DNA from: JACQHM01 sp964535215
Lineage (GTDB): Bacteria; Methylomirabilota; Methylomirabilia; Methylomirabilales; JACQHM01
DNA length: 36,592 nucleotides
Direction: 5' to 3'
NCBI GenBank assembly: GCA_964535215.1
Contig: CAZHST010000031.1
Span: 1 to 36,592 of the forward strand
Numbering within the stretch: the first letter of the stretch is position 1; the number at the start of each line of letters is the position of its first letter. The position numbers and the translations under genes were made by a program. The notes under the pieces were generated by a model, which saw nothing but the letters and a program-made list of their open reading frames with translations, did not search any database and was not told where the DNA came from. Positions 15,414 through 22,893 of this stretch are shown one piece after another.

Positions 15414-15440
15414 TTCACCCGGCTGGAGGCGGGAGGTGAA
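15414..15440 (+). promoter_or_regulatory. SD-sequestering hairpin, possible RNA thermometer
   Basis: TTCACC (15414-15419) pairs perfectly with GGTGAA (15435-15440); one further C-G pair (15420/15433) closes above a bulged A. The 3' arm contains most of the SD gggaggtga of the Hsp20-like gene, whose ATG is at 15444. A second anti-SD, ACCTCC at 15380-15385, could pair with GGAGGT at 15432-15437. Blocking the SD of a small heat-shock gene in this way is the principle of ROSE and fourU thermometers. The sequence itself matches neither class. Confidence 0.4.
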
Positions 15441-15443
15441 AGG

Positions 15444-15668
15444 ATGTTCGAAGAGTGGGAAGAGTTCATTCGGATCGGGCCCTTCGGGATCGGTTTTGGC
15501 AGCCTAGGTCGGTCCATCAAGTACACCAGGACGGAAACGTCCCACATCCTTAGGATCCGGATCGACCCGGAGGTGAAGAAGGAGGAGATCAGGGCCCGGC
15601 TGGTCAGGCCAGGCCTCCTGGAGATCGAGTGGCCCCGGAGGAAAGGCGAGGAGATCCCGATCGAGTGA
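15444..15668 (+). CDS. Short Hsp20/alpha-crystallin-like protein
   Basis: Only 74 residues. The centre (HILRIRIDPEVKKEEI, RARLV, GLLEIEWPR) resembles the later strands of an alpha-crystallin domain, and the end carries an I-x-I-type tail (IPI) that in Hsp20 proteins docks on neighbouring subunits. The usual 90-residue domain is not complete, so this is either a minimal Hsp20 or a relic. The start is ATG 15444 with gggaggtga four bases upstream, held in a hairpin. It stands alone between tRNA-Asp and a degraded insertion. Confidence 0.55.
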   Translation: MFEEWEEFIRIGPFGIGFGSLGRSIKYTRTETSHILRIRIDPEVKKEEIRARLVRPGLLEIEWPRRKGEEIPIE

Positions 15669-15885
15669 GGTATTCGCGAATGTCGTGAATCAGACTTTAG
15701 GACTCAGCATTGTTGGCCCTGAGGCGGGGAACCGGGACAGGAGACTCACAATTTGCCGAGGTCGTACCTACGGTCAAGGCGCTAGGGAATTGGCAGAGCG
15801 GTTACGAGCTTACCGAAGTTTAGAACTTTTTGCCCGATGAGCATGGGGTACCAAAAACAGAGAGCGTTCTCAGCCCCCTCCGTCA
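15669..15885. other. Non-coding stretch, no gene seen
   Basis: 217 bases between the Hsp20-like gene and the transposase remnant. A near-repeat TCGCGAATGTCGTGAAT lies at its left end. I see no convincing frame, promoter or terminal inverted repeat. It may hold the decayed left part of the insertion that follows. Confidence 0.5.
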
Positions 15886-16323
15886 AAAAGTGGGGGCAAG
15901 CGGTGCTTCGGCCTGGGTGCCTCTCCCGACCCGACCGATAAGAACCCTGGAGCCGCCTAACGCCGCGTGCTGGGCCACTGCTGGGTCGTGTTGGCCCGGC
16001 TCGGGGAGTACACAGCTGGCCGGTGGGTCGGGTTTCCCCTGAGGGTGTTGCTGTTCGTACCCTTGGCCACCGGCCCCGAGGGCTGGCCGTTTCAGACCAA
16101 GATCGCGTTGGCGGCGCTGCTGCTCCACCGGCTCCGCTGGCCCGCCCAGCGCCTGATCCTGGTGGTCGACAACCTCTCTGCCAAAGCCACCCTGGCGTCT
16201 CTGGCCCTCGACCACGAGCGCTATGTCCTGGTCAGTCGCCTCCGCTCTACTGACGTCACGATGGAGCCCGTCCGACTCCTAGACTGGAGTGGGCTGTGGC
16301 GGCCGGAGCCACCTACCTGGTGA
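15886..16323 (+). pseudogene. Decayed DDE transposase fragment (IS701-like)
   Basis: Frame fragments read CFGLGASPDPTDKNPGAA, a TAA stop at 15958-15960, then RRVLGHCWVVLARL and later FQTKIALAALLLHRLRW, LILVVDNLSAKATL and YVLVSRLRS. The order and wording (GHCWVVL..., VVDNxxAK..., LVSRLRS) are those of the DDE endonuclease domain of IS701-type transposases. The second Asp is in VVDN. The N-terminus and the C-terminus after 16323 are missing or out of frame. Codon choice (CTG-rich) differs from the neighbours, a sign of transfer. Confidence 0.65.
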
Positions 16324-16427
16324 CGGGAGGCGAAACCCACCTGCTGCCGTTGAAACGCTTTCGCGGGAGCGAGATCGTCAGCCCAGGGGAATTCTTGCGC
16401 CTCTTTGAGCGGTGGCCGATGCCCAGA

Positions 16428-16540
16428 TCCAGCGGAGGTGGGCGAGGCGGACGGGCAAGGATCTCGAAGCGATCGAGCGAGGGGAACGGAACCCTTCCTT
16501 AAGGGAGCTTCTGAAGATTGCCTAGGTCCTGGGGGGTGAG
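16428..16540 (+). pseudogene. XRE-type helix-turn-helix remnant
   Basis: The frame WARRTGKDLEAIERGERN continues with PSLRELLKIA, a TAG stop at 16523-16525, then VLGGE. IERGERNPSL...LLKIA.VLG is the hallmark of helix 3-5 of an XRE/Cro domain, where the stop replaces a Lys (normally KIAKVLG). The N-terminal half is not recognisable. It is probably a fragment brought in or cut by the adjacent transposon. Confidence 0.6.
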
Positions 16541-16592
16541 GTGTCGGCACCTCCTAAACGCCTGCATCCAAGCAGCTAAGGGCTTGAAATCA

Positions 16593-16667
16593 TGGTGGGC
16601 GAAAGAGGACTTGAACCTCTGACCCCCTGCTTGTAAGGCAGGTGCTCTCCCTCTGAGCTATTCGCCC
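16593..16667 (-). tRNA. tRNA-Val (anticodon TAC)
   Basis: 75 bases with an encoded CCA. Acceptor GGGCGAA pairs with TTCGCCC, discriminator A, then CCA. The anticodon stem CCTGC/GCAGG closes the loop CTTACAA with anticodon TAC. T-loop GTTCAAGTC is intact. It differs from tRNA-Asp in this window, whose CCA is not encoded. Confidence 0.95.
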
Positions 16668-16686
16668 CCCAGGGAAATCTGTAGCT

Positions 16687-16716
16687 AGGATAGATACGGC
16701 GGCCTGTTCTTGTCAA
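16687..16716 (-). promoter_or_regulatory. Promoter of tRNA-Val
   Basis: On the - strand: -35 TTGACA (16711-16716), 18-base spacer, -10 TATCCT (16687-16692). It lies 20 bases before the mature tRNA end. An A/T-rich tract upstream of the -35 could act as an UP element. Confidence 0.6.
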
Positions 16717-16727
16717 GCGCAAAAATC

Positions 16728-16748
16728 ACCGGTCGAGCCATACCGGTC
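16728..16748. repeat. Paired ACCGGTC direct repeats between divergent promoters
   Basis: ACCGGTC occurs at 16728-16734 and 16742-16748, 14 bases apart. Each contains the palindrome ACCGGT, so the pair could also form a hairpin. It sits between the tRNA-Val promoter and the putative ligA promoter. Confidence 0.35.
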
Positions 16749-16781
16749 TTTCCGGAATCGTCTGCGGCTGAAGTCAAACCC

Positions 16782-16810
16782 TTGCCAATCCCCTATGATT
16801 CTGGTACTAA
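16782..16810 (+). promoter_or_regulatory. Candidate ligA promoter
   Basis: -35 TTGCCA (16782-16787, five of six), 17-base spacer, -10 TACTAA (16805-16810, three of six). The -10 is weak. Other AT-rich elements nearby, such as TATGAT, lack a partner at the right distance. Confidence 0.35.
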
Positions 16811-16821
16811 TCAGATAGGGA

Positions 16822-16843
16822 CAAGCTTTCAGCCATCAGCAGG
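16822..16843 (+). repeat. Dispersed CAGCCRT-type repeat, copy D
   Basis: AGCTTTCAGCCATCAGCAGG in the leader of ligA. It shares TCAGCCATCAGC exactly with copy B. Confidence 0.55.
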
Positions 16844-16862
16844 CCTTATGAAGGGGAGGGGA

Positions 16863-18878
16863 ATGGCAGAGCGGGATGAGAGAACAAAGGTGAGGGAGCG
16901 GATCGAGGAGCTCCGGCGTCTGATCCACTACCACGACTATCGCTATTATGTCCTGAATCAGCCGGAGATCTCCGACGCCGAGTACGACCGGCTCTTCCGG
17001 GAACTCCGGGCGTTGGAGGAGAAGTATCCCGAACTGATCACCCCTGACTCTCCCACCCAGCGGGTCGGGGGGAAAGTTGCCGAGGGCTTTGCTTCGGTCG
17101 AGCACAAGGTCGCAATGCTCAGCTTAGACAACGCCTACTCGGCCGAGGACCTTCGGGAGTTCGAGCAGAGGATCAGGCGGCTCCTCCCTGGGGAGGCCAT
17201 CGAGTATGTGACGGAGCCAAAGATTGATGGCCTGGGGGTGGCCCTCCTCTATGAAAAAGGTGTCCTGGTCCGAGGGGCGACCCGGGGGGATGGGCGGGTC
17301 GGGGAGGATGTGACGAACAATCTGAAGACCATCCGGACGATCCCCCTGGTCCTCCGGGGAGGGCTGAAAGGGTTAAAGGTCCTGGAGGTCCGGGGGGAGG
17401 TGTACATGGGCCGGAAGGCCTTCGAGCGTTTGAACCGCCAGCTCGAGGAGGCTGGGGAGCCGACCTTTGCCAACCCGAGGAACGCCGCCGCCGGGAGCGT
17501 CCGCCAGAAGGATTCGTCCATCACGGCCAGGCGGCCTCTGGACATCTTCATCTACCAGGTGAGCTATGCGGAGCCTTTCCCCTTCAGGACCCACTGGGAG
17601 TCCCTTTTGGAGCTGAAGGAGGGGGGCTTCAAGGTCAACCCCCTGGCCCGCCTCTGCCGGGATATGGAAGCGGTGATCCAATCCTGCCGGGAGCTGGAGG
17701 TGAAACGGGAAACCCTGGACTACGACGCCGATGGCGTCGTTGTCAAGGTAAACGACCTGGATCAGCAGAGGCGGCTGGGGGCAACAACCCATCACCCCCG
17801 CTGGGCCATTGCCTACAAGTTCCCCGCCCGGCAGGCCATCACGAAGGTCCTGAGCATCGAGGTTCAGGTGGGGAAGACCGGGGCCCTGACCCCGGTGGCG
17901 CACCTTCAGCCTGTCGAGGTGGGCGGGGTGACGGTCAGTCGGGCCAGCCTCCACAACGAGGACGAGGTCCTCCGGAAGGATGTCCGGATCGGGGACTGGG
18001 TCGTCGTGGAGCGGGCCGGTGATGTGATCCCCCAGGTCGTCCAGGTGATCCTCGAAAGGCGGTCCCCCGACGTGAAAAAGTTCGTCATGCCGAGGACCTG
18101 TCCCGCCTGTGGGGCGGCCGCCTTCCGCCCGGAGGGGGAGGCGGTCACCCGATGCACCAATGCCTCCTGCCCGGCCCAGTTGAAAGAACGACTCCTCCAT
18201 TTTGGCTCCCGGAGGGCGATGGACATCGAGCACCTGGGGGAGGCCATTGTGGAGCAGCTGGTGGAGAAGGGCTTGGTCCGGGACCTCGCCGACCTCTACC
18301 ACCTGGATGTGGAGACTTTGGCCGGCCTGGAGCGGATGGCGGAGAAGTCGGCCCAAAACCTCTATCAGGCCATCCAGGGGAGCAAGGGGAAGGGGTTCAG
18401 CCGTCTCCTCTATGCCCTGGGGATCCGCTACATCGGTGAGAAGGCAGCCCGGGTGTTGGCCCAGCACTACAGGAGCATGGACCGCCTGCTGAAGGCTGAC
18501 GAGGCGGAGATCGCCGGGATCTATGGGATCGGCCCGACCATCGCCAGCAGCCTCAGGCAGTGGCTGACCCAGAAGGAGAATCTCAGGCTCCTTGACCGTC
18601 TGAGAGAGGTCGGCGTCAAGATGGAGGAGGAAGAGGGGCTCGGGGAGAGGATCCTCGCCGGAAAGACCTTCGTCTTCACCGGGGCCCTTGAGGGCTTCAC
18701 CCGGGACGAGGCCCAGGAGCTGGTCATGCGCTTAGGGGGAAGGGTCACCTCGTCCGTCAGCAAAAAGACCGACTATCTCGTCGTGGGAAAGGACCCAGGG
18801 TCGAAGTACGATGAGGCCAAAAGGCTTGGCGTGAAGATCCTGGACGAAGAGGGCTTCAAGAAGCTGGTCGGCCTCTAA
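16863..18878 (+). CDS. ligA: NAD-dependent DNA ligase
   Basis: 671 residues, the normal LigA length. It seals nicks using NAD+. The Ia domain has HYHDYRYYVLNQPEISDAEYDRL. The adenylation motif KIDG is at 120-123, with catalytic Lys120. Next come the OB fold, a four-Cys zinc finger (CPACG ... CTNASC), the helix-hairpin-helix region (IRYIGEKAARVLAQH, IYGIGPTIASSL) and a C-terminal BRCT domain (LAGKTFVFTGALEGFTRDEAQ). The start is ATG 16863 after aaggggagggg. The frame is open to 16710, but that extension is non-homologous and carries a dispersed repeat. Confidence 0.97.
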   Translation: MAERDERTKVRERIEELRRLIHYHDYRYYVLNQPEISDAEYDRLFRELRALEEKYPELITPDSPTQRVGGKVAEGFASVEHKVAMLSLDNAYSAEDLREFEQRIRRLLPGEAIEYVTEPKIDGLGVALLYEKGVLVRGATRGDGRVGEDVTNNLKTIRTIPLVLRGGLKGLKVLEVRGEVYMGRKAFERLNRQLEEAGEPTFANPRNAAAGSVRQKDSSITARRPLDIFIYQVSYAEPFPFRTHWESLLELKEGGFKVNPLARLCRDMEAVIQSCRELEVKRETLDYDADGVVVKVNDLDQQRRLGATTHHPRWAIAYKFPARQAITKVLSIEVQVGKTGALTPVAHLQPVEVGGVTVSRASLHNEDEVLRKDVRIGDWVVVERAGDVIPQVVQVILERRSPDVKKFVMPRTCPACGAAAFRPEGEAVTRCTNASCPAQLKERLLHFGSRRAMDIEHLGEAIVEQLVEKGLVRDLADLYHLDVETLAGLERMAEKSAQNLYQAIQGSKGKGFSRLLYALGIRYIGEKAARVLAQHYRSMDRLLKADEAEIAGIYGIGPTIASSLRQWLTQKENLRLLDRLREVGVKMEEEEGLGERILAGKTFVFTGALEGFTRDEAQELVMRLGGRVTSSVSKKTDYLVVGKDPGSKYDEAKRLGVKILDEEGFKKLVGL

Positions 18879-19112
18879 ATGAAAGAACAGATGCCGATCA
18901 ACGTGCCGGAACTGATCCAGCAAGGGTTGGAAGAGGCCTTCGCGCAAACCCTTCAGCAGGTCATCAGGGAAGAGGCGGCGAGGATCCTTAAAGAGGCGTT
19001 CGCCGATGAGGGCCCTTTGCGCTTAAGGATCCGAGAGGAACTCCAGAAAGGATTCGCTGCGATGCTGGAGGGCATCCAGTGGGAGGCGAGAGGGCCTGGG
19101 TTCCATCCTTAG
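18879..19112 (+). CDS. Small helical hypothetical protein
   Basis: 77 residues beginning immediately after the ligA stop codon, so it is probably translated by reinitiation. It is composed of amphipathic helices (VPELIQQGLEEAFAQTLQQVIREEAARILKEAF) rich in Glu, Gln, Arg and Ala, with no Cys, signal or membrane segment. No family recognised. Confidence 0.55.
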   Translation: MKEQMPINVPELIQQGLEEAFAQTLQQVIREEAARILKEAFADEGPLRLRIREELQKGFAAMLEGIQWEARGPGFHP

Positions 19113-19150
19113 CCGGCTGGTGAGGACCTGGCTTCGAAAGGAGGCCTAAG

Positions 19151-19774
19151 GTGGCTCCTTCTCTAAAGATCATCGAGTTTTCCGATTATGTGTGACCTTG
19201 GTGTTACCCGGCGGCGGTCCGCCTCCGAAAACTCCAGGAACGGTTCGGCAGTCAGATCGAGATCCACTGGCACCCCTTCGCGCTGCGCCCTGTTCCCGAT
19301 TCGACGGTGAGGTGGAAAGGGACCTACCGGGAGGAGGGGTGGAAGCGAGCCGCGGCGAACGCCAGGAGCGTTGGGATCCTGTACAAGATGTGGGAGCGGG
19401 ATGACTACGCAACCTGGAGCCTCCCGGCCCTGGAGGCCGGCTACTCAGCCCTCCTCCAGGGGAAAGAGGCCTTTGAGGAGCTTCACTTTAAGCTTTTTGA
19501 CGCCTTCTTTTCGAAGGGGGTGAACATTGGGAGACGGGAGGAGGTCCTGGAGGTGGCAAGGCAGGCGGAGAAGCTTGACCTGGACCGCTTCCTGAAGGAC
19601 TACGGGGACGAGAAGATCCGGGACGAGGTGCTTTTGAAGTGCGACGAGGCTATGAGGACCTATCAGGTGACGGCCATCCCCACCGTGCTCTTTGATGGGG
19701 GGAGGCGGATCGTGGGGGCTGTTCCCCTGGAGGAGTACCTGAAGGTGCTGAACGAGCTCGGCATCGGCTCCTGA
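19151..19774 (+). CDS. Selenocysteine-containing DsbA/FrnE-like oxidoreductase
   Basis: 207 residues if UGA at 19193-19195 is read as selenocysteine. The active site reads SDYVUPWCY: Sec15 replaces the first Cys of the DxVCPWCY motif of FrnE-like DsbA proteins and Cys18 is kept. The fold continues with IHWHPFALRPVP, helical insert, and the cis-Pro loop TAIPTVLFDGG (Pro177), then GAVPLEEYLKVL. The GTG start has a perfect SD, aaaggagg, six bases upstream. The frame is intact except for the UGA, and a SECIS-like hairpin follows it. There is no signal peptide, as in FrnE. It sits upstream of an ABC exporter. A nonsense mutation at this exact codon is the only alternative, and unlikely. Confidence 0.85.
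19196..19235 (+). promoter_or_regulatory. Bacterial SECIS-like hairpin
   Basis: Begins right after the UGA. The upper stem GGCGG (19210-19214) pairs with CCGCC (19219-19223) around the loop CGGU. The lower stem GGUGUU (19200-19205) pairs with AACUCC (19230-19235) with one U-U mismatch. The loop begins 20 bases after the UGA and contains the GGU seen in the loop of E. coli fdhF SECIS; the distance from UGA to the GU is within two bases of that case. The internal loop between the stems is asymmetric. Confidence 0.65.
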
Positions 19775-19781
19775 ACCTGCC

Positions 19782-20915
19782 ATGTTTTTCATCGCCTGGA
19801 AGAACCTGATCAAGGAGCGGACCCGGCTGGTCCTGACCCTTTTGGGGGTCACCTTTGCCGTGGTGTTGATGTTCTTTGACCTGGGGGCCTATCTGGGCTT
19901 CGTCAGGGCCTCTTCCCTCCTGATTGATCACTCCGATGCCGACATCTGGATCACCGCCGAGAACAACGTGAACTTTGACTCCGCCCGCCCCTTCCCTGAG
20001 CGGAAGCTTTGGAAGATCAGGCAGGTCAAGGGGGTGGAATGGGCGGAGATGATCGTCATGGGCTGGGGGCTGGTCAAGCTGAAAGACGGAGCGACCGAGA
20101 CGGTTCAGATCGTCGGCTTCGACCCCGACAAAGGGATCGGGGGTCCCTGGAAGCTCAAGGAGGGGAGCATCAAGGATTTGAAGGTCGATGATACCATCAT
20201 CGTGGACGAATCCTCCTTAAGGAAGCTGGGCGGCTTGAAAGTCGGGGACAAGGTGGAGATCTTTGACACCCAGGTAAAGGTCGTGGGCATTTCCCAGGGG
20301 GTGCGATCCTTCACCACCTATCCTGTTGCCTTCACCAACTACGAATCCGCGAAGAGGCTGACCGGCATCTACCGCCTGACGAACCGGGACCAGACGACCT
20401 TCATCCTGGCCAAGGTAACCCCCGGGGTCCCCGTCAAGGAGGTTGTGGAGCGCCTCCGGGGGATCAAGGGGGTGGATGTTTACACCAAGGGGGCCTTCGC
20501 GTGGAAGACGAGGAAGTACTGGATCGTCCAGACGGGGATGGGGGTCGGCTTCGGCATCACCGCCCTCCTGGGGTTTCTGGTGGGGATGGTCATTGTGGGG
20601 CAGACGATCTACGCCTCCACCCTGGAGCACCTGCGGGAGTTCGGGACCCTGAAAGCCATCGGGGCGACCAACCGTGATCTCCTCTGCATCATCGTCTATC
20701 AGGCCCTCGTCAACGCCCTCGCAGGGTATCTCATCGGGCTGGCCATCGCTATGGGGATGCGGCAGGGGTATGAACAACTCGGCCTGAACCTCACCATCAC
20801 CACCGGTCTGGAACTGGCCATGTTCGGCATCACCCTGGCCATGTGCCTTTCTTCTTCCTTCCTCTCCATCCGAAGGGCCTTGCGGATTGATCCCGTGATC
20901 GTTTTCAGGGCGTAG
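19782..20915 (+). CDS. ABC exporter permease (MacB/DevC type)
   Basis: 377 residues with an N-terminal transmembrane helix (about 16-40), a large extracytoplasmic domain (about 45-250) and three C-terminal helices (about 265-370), the FtsX/MacB layout. The cytoplasmic loop EHLREFGTLKAIGATNRDL is the coupling sequence of this family. It lies two bases before the ATPase gene, followed by an adaptor. The set resembles DevBCA of cyanobacteria, which exports glycolipids through an outer-membrane TolC. No TolC gene is in the window. The cargo is unknown. Confidence 0.9.
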   Translation: MFFIAWKNLIKERTRLVLTLLGVTFAVVLMFFDLGAYLGFVRASSLLIDHSDADIWITAENNVNFDSARPFPERKLWKIRQVKGVEWAEMIVMGWGLVKLKDGATETVQIVGFDPDKGIGGPWKLKEGSIKDLKVDDTIIVDESSLRKLGGLKVGDKVEIFDTQVKVVGISQGVRSFTTYPVAFTNYESAKRLTGIYRLTNRDQTTFILAKVTPGVPVKEVVERLRGIKGVDVYTKGAFAWKTRKYWIVQTGMGVGFGITALLGFLVGMVIVGQTIYASTLEHLREFGTLKAIGATNRDLLCIIVYQALVNALAGYLIGLAIAMGMRQGYEQLGLNLTITTGLELAMFGITLAMCLSSSFLSIRRALRIDPVIVFRA

Positions 20916-20917
20916 AG

Positions 20918-21667
20918 ATGGGACGGCATGACTTCCGGATCGAGGCCTCAGGCCTCCACAAGGTCTACGAGGAGGGGCCGGTGAAGGTCCATGCCGTCCG
21001 GGGTGTGGATCTAAAGGTCCGGGCTGGGTCCTTCGTTCTCCTCATGGGGCCCTCGGGAAGCGGGAAGACCACCCTCCTCTCCATGCTGGGCTGTATCTTG
21101 AAACCCACCCAGGGCGAGGTCCGGATCATGGGGGAGCTCGTTGCCTGGGAGGAGCGTTCCCTTCCCTTCATCCGGCGGCGTCATATCGGGTTTATCTTCC
21201 AGCACTTCAACCTCTTCTCGGCATTAACCGCCGCTGAGAACGTGGAGGTGGCGCTCCGGCTTCGGGGGGTTCGGGGAAGGGAGGTGGAGGGGAAGGCCAG
21301 GGCCCTTCTGGAGGCCGTTGGCCTTGCCGATCGTTGGAACTTCATGCCCAGGGACTTAAGCGGTGGGGAGAAGCAGCGGGTCGCCATCGCCAGGGCCTTC
21401 GCCGGCGATCCCCCGATCCTCCTGGCCGACGAACCGACGGGGAACCTGGACTCCCGCAGTGGCCGGGTGGTCATCGAGCTTTTGAAGCAGGCCGCCGTCC
21501 ATGAGAACCGGTCGGTGGTCGTCGTCTCCCACGACATGAGGATCACGGAGTTTGCCGACGAGGTCTTCTTCATGGAAGATGGCAGCCTGGTCACGTATCA
21601 AGAGGCGCTCCACGGACAAGGCACCGAGCGTCTGGCGCCGGTGATCCCCTTGGGAGGGGTCGGATGA
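20918..21667 (+). CDS. ABC transporter ATP-binding protein
   Basis: 249 residues of the LolD/MacB/DevA family. Walker A GPSGSGKT is at 44-51, the signature LSGGE at 147-151, Walker B ILLADEP with the typical TGNLDSRSG D-loop and the switch His in VSHDMRI. It has the usual length. Its partner is the permease just upstream. Its end overlaps the adaptor start by four bases (ATGA). Confidence 0.95.
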   Translation: MGRHDFRIEASGLHKVYEEGPVKVHAVRGVDLKVRAGSFVLLMGPSGSGKTTLLSMLGCILKPTQGEVRIMGELVAWEERSLPFIRRRHIGFIFQHFNLFSALTAAENVEVALRLRGVRGREVEGKARALLEAVGLADRWNFMPRDLSGGEKQRVAIARAFAGDPPILLADEPTGNLDSRSGRVVIELLKQAAVHENRSVVVVSHDMRITEFADEVFFMEDGSLVTYQEALHGQGTERLAPVIPLGGVG

Positions 21668-22893
21668 GGCGGCCTTGGATCATCGCCGGGGCCTTGGTCT
21701 TCCTCGCCCTGTCGATCCTTGGGGTGCTCTCCTTCTCCAGAAACTCCGCTCCCAAGGAGTTCCAGGTCAGGAGGGGGAGCATCCATTTGATCGTTGCCGG
21801 GCGAGGGAAGGTGGAGCCGTACGCCGAGATTCAGATAGGGGCCAAGACCACCGCGCGGATCAAGGCCATCCTGGTGAAGGAGGGGGATCTGGTGGAGAAG
21901 GGACAGGTCATCGCCCTGCTGGACGATGAGGAACTCCGGGCCCAGTTAGAGGAGGCAAAGGCCCGGCTGGAGGAGGCAAAGGCCCGGCTCCAGGAGGTCG
22001 AGGCTGGCCCTAGGGAACAGGAGCTGGAGGCAGCCCGGGCGAGGCAAAACGAGGCCAAAGCGGTCCTGGATGAGGCCAAGGCCACGGTGGAACGCTACCG
22101 GGAGCTTCTCCAGGAGGGGGCGATCGCCCAGGCCCAGTTTGACGAGGCCGACCGGCGCTACTGGGTGGCGGTTGCCCAGTACCGGTCCGCCCAGGAGCAG
22201 CTCAGTCTCTTAGAGGCGGGGGCGAGGGAGGAGGCGAAACGGATGGCCCGGGCCCAGGTCAGACGGGCTGAGGCGGATCTCCGGTACGTCCAGGCGATGC
22301 TTCAGAATACGATGATCAGGGCCCCCGTCGCAGGGAAGATCCTGAAGAAGCATATGGACGTGGGGGAGGTCACCTTCTTCCTGGATCCCCGGCCCATTGT
22401 GACCCTGGCCGATATGAGCCGGGTTCAGGTGAGGGCGGAGATTGACGAGACCGATGTCCGGAAGGTGAAGGTGGGGCAGGAAGCGATCATCACCTCGGAT
22501 GCCTATCCGGGCCAGGAGTTTCGGGGGCGGGTGGTCGAGATCGGGGCCATGGTGGGGAAGAAGAGCATCCGGTCTGAGAACCCGGCCGAGATGCTGGACC
22601 TTAAGGTCCTGGAGGTGAAGATCGAGCTTCCCCGGGACACCCCCTTAAAGCTCGGCCTCACGGTGGATGTGGAGATCCTGGCGGTCAAGAAGGACGGTGT
22701 CCTGGTTGTCCCCCGGCAGGCGATAGCCGAGGAGGGGGGAGAGCGTTTCGTCACGGTCAGGGCCGGTGGCTCATATGCGTTAAGGAAGGTCATCACGGGG
22801 GTTGAGGATGATGAGCTCGTCGAGATCCTTTCAGGTCTGAGGGAGGGGGAGGTCGTGGTTGTCCAGCAGGAGTCTGGGCGGAAAACTTCTTGA
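21664..22893 (+). CDS. Periplasmic adaptor (HlyD/DevB family)
   Basis: 409 residues. One N-terminal membrane anchor (about 5-24), then a biotinyl-lipoyl-like half (RGKVEPYAEIQIGAKTTARIKAILVKEGDLVEKGQ), a long alpha-hairpin of heptad coiled coil (about 95-210, EEAKARLEEAKARLQEVEA), the second lipoyl half (MIRAPVAGKILKKHMDVGE), a beta-barrel and a C-terminal membrane-proximal domain. This is the membrane-fusion protein of a tripartite exporter, bridging the ABC pump to an outer-membrane channel. It is encoded in one operon with the ATPase and permease. The 3' end overlaps a promoter for the next gene. Confidence 0.92.
   Translation: MRRPWIIAGALVFLALSILGVLSFSRNSAPKEFQVRRGSIHLIVAGRGKVEPYAEIQIGAKTTARIKAILVKEGDLVEKGQVIALLDDEELRAQLEEAKARLEEAKARLQEVEAGPREQELEAARARQNEAKAVLDEAKATVERYRELLQEGAIAQAQFDEADRRYWVAVAQYRSAQEQLSLLEAGAREEAKRMARAQVRRAEADLRYVQAMLQNTMIRAPVAGKILKKHMDVGEVTFFLDPRPIVTLADMSRVQVRAEIDETDVRKVKVGQEAIITSDAYPGQEFRGRVVEIGAMVGKKSIRSENPAEMLDLKVLEVKIELPRDTPLKLGLTVDVEILAVKKDGVLVVPRQAIAEEGGERFVTVRAGGSYALRKVITGVEDDELVEILSGLREGEVVVVQQESGRKTS

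Noticed and set aside
15670..15830. Terminal inverted repeats of the insertion
   Set aside because: I searched by eye for matching ends around the transposase remnant and found none convincing; the ends appear lost.
16710..16862. Extension of ligA upstream
   Set aside because: The extra residues have no homology, lie across the candidate promoter and repeat copy D, and the ATG at 16863 has a good SD and the family's N-terminus.
17373..18467. Long open frame antisense to ligA
   Set aside because: Low-complexity, Asp/Gly/Leu/Pro/His-rich translation, no SD, fully inside a certain gene; a product of GC-rich codon bias.
19307..19774. A 155-residue protein starting at the internal ATG/GTG region after the UGA
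   Set aside because: It would lack the active site and has no SD; the upstream frame with a perfect SD and a UGA at the catalytic position explains the locus better.
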